A DNA stretch of 34,016 nucleotides from Myxococcales bacterium (GTDB lineage: Bacteria > Myxococcota > Myxococcia > Myxococcales > Myxococcaceae), in the NCBI GenBank assembly GCA_003153055.1, contig PMBV01000027.1:30408-64423 (forward strand), written 5' to 3'. Shown here piece after piece: positions 31,129 to 34,016 of this stretch. Under the pieces are notes generated by a model. That model saw only the letters and a program-made list of their open reading frames with translations, did not search any database and had not been told where the DNA came from. Position 1 is the stretch's first letter; each line of letters begins with the position of its first letter. Position numbers and translations under genes: made by a program.

Positions 31129-32580
31129 ATGCGTTCGATCCTCGTGGGCGGTTGTCTCCTCTTCGCGATTGCCTGTCAGTGCGGCCCTCCCATCGAGTCT
31201 GGCGGTGGCTTCGACGCCGGGGCGGGTGACGCCGGGTCGAGCGACGCCGCGGTGGCGTGCACCGACCTCACCTGGGCCGCGCCACCCGGCTGCACCGCGA
31301 CCGACCTCGAGGGACGCCTCGGCTGCGTTCCAAACCTTCGTTCGTCTCGCGCCGCGACTTCGCCCGCGGGTTTCACCCAGTACAATCTCCTTCTCACCCA
31401 ACCGGTCGATCACCTCGACCCCGACGCCGGTACCTTCGAACAGCGCGCGACGCTCCTCTTCGCGAGCGAGACCGCGCCGGTGGTGTTGTACACCTCGGGC
31501 TACGGTCTGCCCTCGTGGGTGAGCGAGGTGACCAAGACGTTCGGCGCCAACCAGCTGTCCTACGAGCACCGCTACTTTGCCGCGTCTCGACCGGTGCCGA
31601 CCGACTGGTCGCGGCTCACCATCTCGCAGGCCGCCGCCGACGCGCACGAGCTCGTCAAGGCCCTCCGCTGGCTCTTCCCCGGTCGCTGGGTCAACTCCGG
31701 TGCCAGCAAGGGCGGCATGACGAGCGTGTACCACCGGCGCTTCCACCCCTGCGACGTCGACGCCACCGTGGCCTATGTCGCTCCCGTCACCTACGGCGCC
31801 ACCGATCCATCTTACGGCCCCTTCATCGCCGCGGCTGGCGGGGCTGTCTGGGCTCAGTGCCGGGCTGACCTCACGCGCTTCCAGCGCCAGCTTCTCGGTG
31901 CTCGAGGCGCGCTCGTCCCCCTTCTCGCCTCCAGCCAATTCACCCGCATTGGAGGTCCCGACAGAGCCCTCGAGCTGGCCGTCGTCGAGCTCCCTTACGC
32001 TTTCTGGCAATACACCTCACCCGATGACTCGCTCCACGGTTGCGGCGCGATCCCTTCGCCCAGCGCCACCGAGGCCGAGATGATGGACTTCCTCCGCTAC
32101 CACTCGGACCCCGAGATCCTCGCCAGCGACGGCGAGCTCGAGTTCTTCGAGCCCTATTACTACCAGGCAGCCACCCAGCTCGGAGGTCCCGCCCCCTACG
32201 AGGCGCCGGTGGCCGACCTCCTCGCCTACCCGGGGCTCGACGTGGCCGCGACCTACGCCCCACCCGGTGTGCCCCTCACCTTCGACGCCTCGGCGATGGC
32301 CGATGTCAACCAGTGGCTGGGGCAGTACGGCGAGCGGGTGATGCTCGTCTACGGCGCCTTCGACCCCTGGAGCACCCACCAGATCCCCCTCGGCGGAGCC
32401 AACGATTCGTTCACCTACGTCGTCGAAGGAGGCAACCACACTGCCAGGCTGGGCCTGCTCTCCACGGGGGATCGAGAGGCTGCCCTCGTCACCCTCGAGC
32501 GCTGGCTCGGGCGAACCCGGGTCAACACACCCCACCTGCTCCCCGAGCGTGATGCTCCCGAGCCCCGAGTGCCTCGATGA
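31129..32580 (+). CDS. S37-type (PS-10) tripeptidyl aminopeptidase-like lipoprotein
   Basis: 483 residues from ATG 31129. The signal MRSILVGGCLLFAIAC ends in a lipobox-like Cys, followed by a DAGAGDAGSSDAA linker, so probably an outer-membrane lipoprotein. The alpha/beta-hydrolase body matches the S37 family: catalytic Ser193 in NSGASKGGMTSVYHRRF, Asp412 in YGAFDPWS, His437 in EGGNHTA. All three are present, unlike the S9 homologue at 10799. YNLLLTQPVDH and EHRYFAASRP are also family motifs. Two upstream ATGs exist (31111 in frame, 31121 out of frame) but the signal peptide fits 31129. Overlaps the cupin gene (ATGA). Confidence 0.9.
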   Translation: MRSILVGGCLLFAIACQCGPPIESGGGFDAGAGDAGSSDAAVACTDLTWAAPPGCTATDLEGRLGCVPNLRSSRAATSPAGFTQYNLLLTQPVDHLDPDAGTFEQRATLLFASETAPVVLYTSGYGLPSWVSEVTKTFGANQLSYEHRYFAASRPVPTDWSRLTISQAAADAHELVKALRWLFPGRWVNSGASKGGMTSVYHRRFHPCDVDATVAYVAPVTYGATDPSYGPFIAAAGGAVWAQCRADLTRFQRQLLGARGALVPLLASSQFTRIGGPDRALELAVVELPYAFWQYTSPDDSLHGCGAIPSPSATEAEMMDFLRYHSDPEILASDGELEFFEPYYYQAATQLGGPAPYEAPVADLLAYPGLDVAATYAPPGVPLTFDASAMADVNQWLGQYGERVMLVYGAFDPWSTHQIPLGGANDSFTYVVEGGNHTARLGLLSTGDREAALVTLERWLGRTRVNTPHLLPERDAPEPRVPR

Positions 32581-33077
32581 CGCTCCTCCACCCTCGCGCG
32601 AACGAGCTCATCTCGGCCCTCGAGCTCACCCCTCACCCCGAGGGCGGCTACTTCCGCGAGGTCTTCCGCGACGCCGCACAGGTTCGCCACCCCGTCCACG
32701 GCGAGCTCCGCGCCGCCATGACCCACATTCACTTCCTCCTCGTGAGGGGCTCCTTCTCCGCGTTCCACCGCGTCGCCCAAACGGAGCTGTGGCACCACGT
32801 CGAGGGCGAGCCGCTCGAGCTGACATTGCTCCGCGAAGGCCCCGCCGAGCCGACCATCGAGAAGGTCCTCCTCGGCCGAGGACCCGGCTTCTGCCAGGTC
32901 TACGCCGTTCCCCCGATGGTCTGGCAGGCCGCCTCGCCCCTGGGCGACTTCGCGCTCGTGGGGTGCACCGTCGCCCCCGGCTTCAGCTTCGCTGACTTCG
33001 AGCTCCCTCCACGGTCGGTGCTCCTCGCGCGCTTCCCCGCCCAGAGCACCCTCATCGAGGCGCTCACACGAGGCTGA
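32577..33077 (+). CDS. DUF985 cupin-like protein
   Basis: 166 residues. ELTPHPEGGYFREVFRD, then THIHFLLVRGSFSAFHRVAQ, ELWHHVEGEPLELTLL and QAASPLGDFALVGCTVAPGF are the landmarks of the DUF985 (cupin_5) family. It is a small single-domain cytosolic beta-barrel with family-typical length. The biochemical role of the family is not settled. The ATG overlaps the stop of the S37 peptidase gene by 4 bp, so both are on one message, though one product is exported and the other is not. Confidence 0.93.
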   Translation: MTLLHPRANELISALELTPHPEGGYFREVFRDAAQVRHPVHGELRAAMTHIHFLLVRGSFSAFHRVAQTELWHHVEGEPLELTLLREGPAEPTIEKVLLGRGPGFCQVYAVPPMVWQAASPLGDFALVGCTVAPGFSFADFELPPRSVLLARFPAQSTLIEALTRG

Positions 33078-33253
33078 GGCAGCCGCAGGGAAGTGACGAC
33101 GCCCGGACGCGCCGATGACCCGTTCGGTCCGGAGCATGCGTCTTGTCGGCGGCAGAGGCTTCACCACAACCCAAGGCGGTCATGGCAGGCCGTGGCCGCT
33201 CGCGGAGCGACGATGAAATTCGCCGACCAACGAGACCCAGAGGGGGCTGGCAG
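33078..33253. other. Intergenic region, no gene seen
   Basis: 176 bp. Only a small hairpin CGCTC-GCG-GAGCG (33197-33209) is visible. Probably contains the promoter of the partial lipoprotein gene; no boxes assigned. Confidence 0.3.
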
Positions 33254-34016
33254 ATGTGTCTGAGGCGATCGCCTGCATGGATCCTGGGGGCGCTCGCCGC
33301 GCTCCACACCGGGTGCGTCGAGTATGCGGACGTGGCCGCGGACGCGGGACAGATCGTTCGAGGCACCGATGCGGGATCCTCGGCCGGTGGAGGCTCGACC
33401 GGCGGAAGCTCGGCCGGCGGCGGGGGTGGATCGCCGAGCGACGGTGGCACCGGGGGCGGGAGCTCGGCTGGCGGTGACGCCGGGATCCCGCGGCAGGTGG
33501 CCGCTGTGTTGGATGGTTTCGCCATCCTCAAGCCCTGCAATGGGTGGAATTTCAGCCACCAGAACAACGCCGGCGATTGCTGCTGCGAGGAGACGGCCGC
33601 CAATGAGAACCAGCACATCACAAAGCAGTTCGGCGGCGACCCCAGCGTGACTTATCTCGTGAAGGTGCGCATCGCCGGCGTCGCGGAGCGTTACTGGTAC
33701 TCGGGTGGCATGCTGGATCAGACCAGCAAGCGCTTCTACGCGGGCGGCCTACCGACCATCCACGGCACCGCCGCAGCGAACAACAACCTCCAGCCGGGCC
33801 AGGGGGCGTGCAAGATTCACCCTCCCGAGACGGATAGCCAGTTCGGTTTGCCCTTCAGCGTTCCACCGGAAATCAGACCCTCCGATGGCTGCTACAATGG
33901 CTTCAACCTCTTTGCCCTGACCGTCTCCTCGCCAAAGCAGACCTACTACCTCAATTACACGACGGACTTCGACGGCGCCGACCGGCAGCCGCACAGCGCC
34001 TACCTGACCGACTACA
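33254..34016 (+). CDS. Putative lipoprotein with Gly/Ser linker, 3' end outside window
   Basis: 254 residues visible from ATG 33254, with AGAGGGGG 7 nt upstream; the frame is open to the window end. Signal MCLRRSPAWILGALAALHTGC, probable lipid Cys21 in a somewhat non-canonical lipobox. Residues about 38-76 are a low-complexity linker of GGSSAGGG-like repeats, typical of myxobacterial surface lipoproteins. The following domain contains PCNGWNFSHQNNAGDCCCEE and later KIHPPETDSQFG. No family recognised. Third codon positions hold far more A/T (aat, gat, att, tat) than neighbouring genes, which may indicate a different origin. An exported sugar- or matrix-binding protein is possible but unproven. 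Confidence 0.82.
   Translation, partial: MCLRRSPAWILGALAALHTGCVEYADVAADAGQIVRGTDAGSSAGGGSTGGSSAGGGGGSPSDGGTGGGSSAGGDAGIPRQVAAVLDGFAILKPCNGWNFSHQNNAGDCCCEETAANENQHITKQFGGDPSVTYLVKVRIAGVAERYWYSGGMLDQTSKRFYAGGLPTIHGTAAANNNLQPGQGACKIHPPETDSQFGLPFSVPPEIRPSDGCYNGFNLFALTVSSPKQTYYLNYTTDFDGADRQPHSAYLTDY

Noticed and set aside
33414..33480. Repetitive GC-rich stretch as a possible CRISPR or tandem repeat
   Set aside because: It encodes the Gly/Ser linker in frame; the repeats are imperfect and there are no spacers.
33064..33621. Minus-strand frame opposite the partial lipoprotein
   Set aside because: Pro-rich translation is the complement of the Gly/Ser linker; the plus strand has ribosome-binding site, signal peptide and lipobox.

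Overview
The DNA is very GC-rich, with coding third positions almost always G or C. Lipoproteins carry D/A/G-rich or G/S-rich linkers after the lipid-attachment cysteine. There is a full chemosensory operon, an ECF sigma/NrsF pair and a sigma54 activator. I read this as chromosomal DNA of a myxobacterium (Myxococcota); this is inference, as no marker gene is present. I saw no tRNA, rRNA, insertion sequence, prophage or CRISPR array.

Layout. (1) 1-7679, minus strand: one or two operons joining a chemosensory array (cytosolic MCP-like protein, CheY, CheA, CheW, membrane MCP cut by the window edge) to a partner-switching module (two STAS proteins, an RsbW-type ATPase, a receiver-PP2C phosphatase). 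(2) 7899-9780, plus: bioD, a small ankyrin protein and a TetR regulator. (3) 9808-10569, minus: membrane-anchored lytic transglycosylase; 10799-12769, plus: secreted S9 peptidase homologue that has lost its catalytic Ser and His. (4) 12794-17556, minus: a hyaluronan-synthase-like GT2 whose start overlaps a 1154-residue transmembrane NTPase with a secreted Cys-rich N-terminus; divergent from it, 17648-19867, an LtaS-like membrane phosphotransferase. (5) 19873-20269: a remnant of a nucleotidyltransferase two-gene module. (6) 20374-24419, minus: two lipoproteins (one a PIG-L deacetylase) and a GAF-GAF-sigma54 activator. (7) 24489-28952: a STAS / ECF sigma / NrsF-like operon divergent from a copper-type bufferin locus (bufA, bufB, bufC), with the DoxX gene (bufD-like) convergent on the other strand. 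(8) 29045-34016, plus: glycogen debranching enzyme, S37 peptidase, DUF985 cupin and a partial lipoprotein.

Most notable. The same promoter-like motif, GTAACC - 15/16 nt - CGTAG, lies upstream of both bufA and the detached doxX gene, next to an ECF sigma/NrsF pair whose anti-sigma has exactly two cysteines 50 residues apart. This suggests one regulon although the usual bufABCD operon is split. The chemosensory/partner-switch hybrid operon and the transmembrane NTPase + GT2 + LtaS-like cluster are the best candidates for little-described systems. All functions come from motif reading without database searches.
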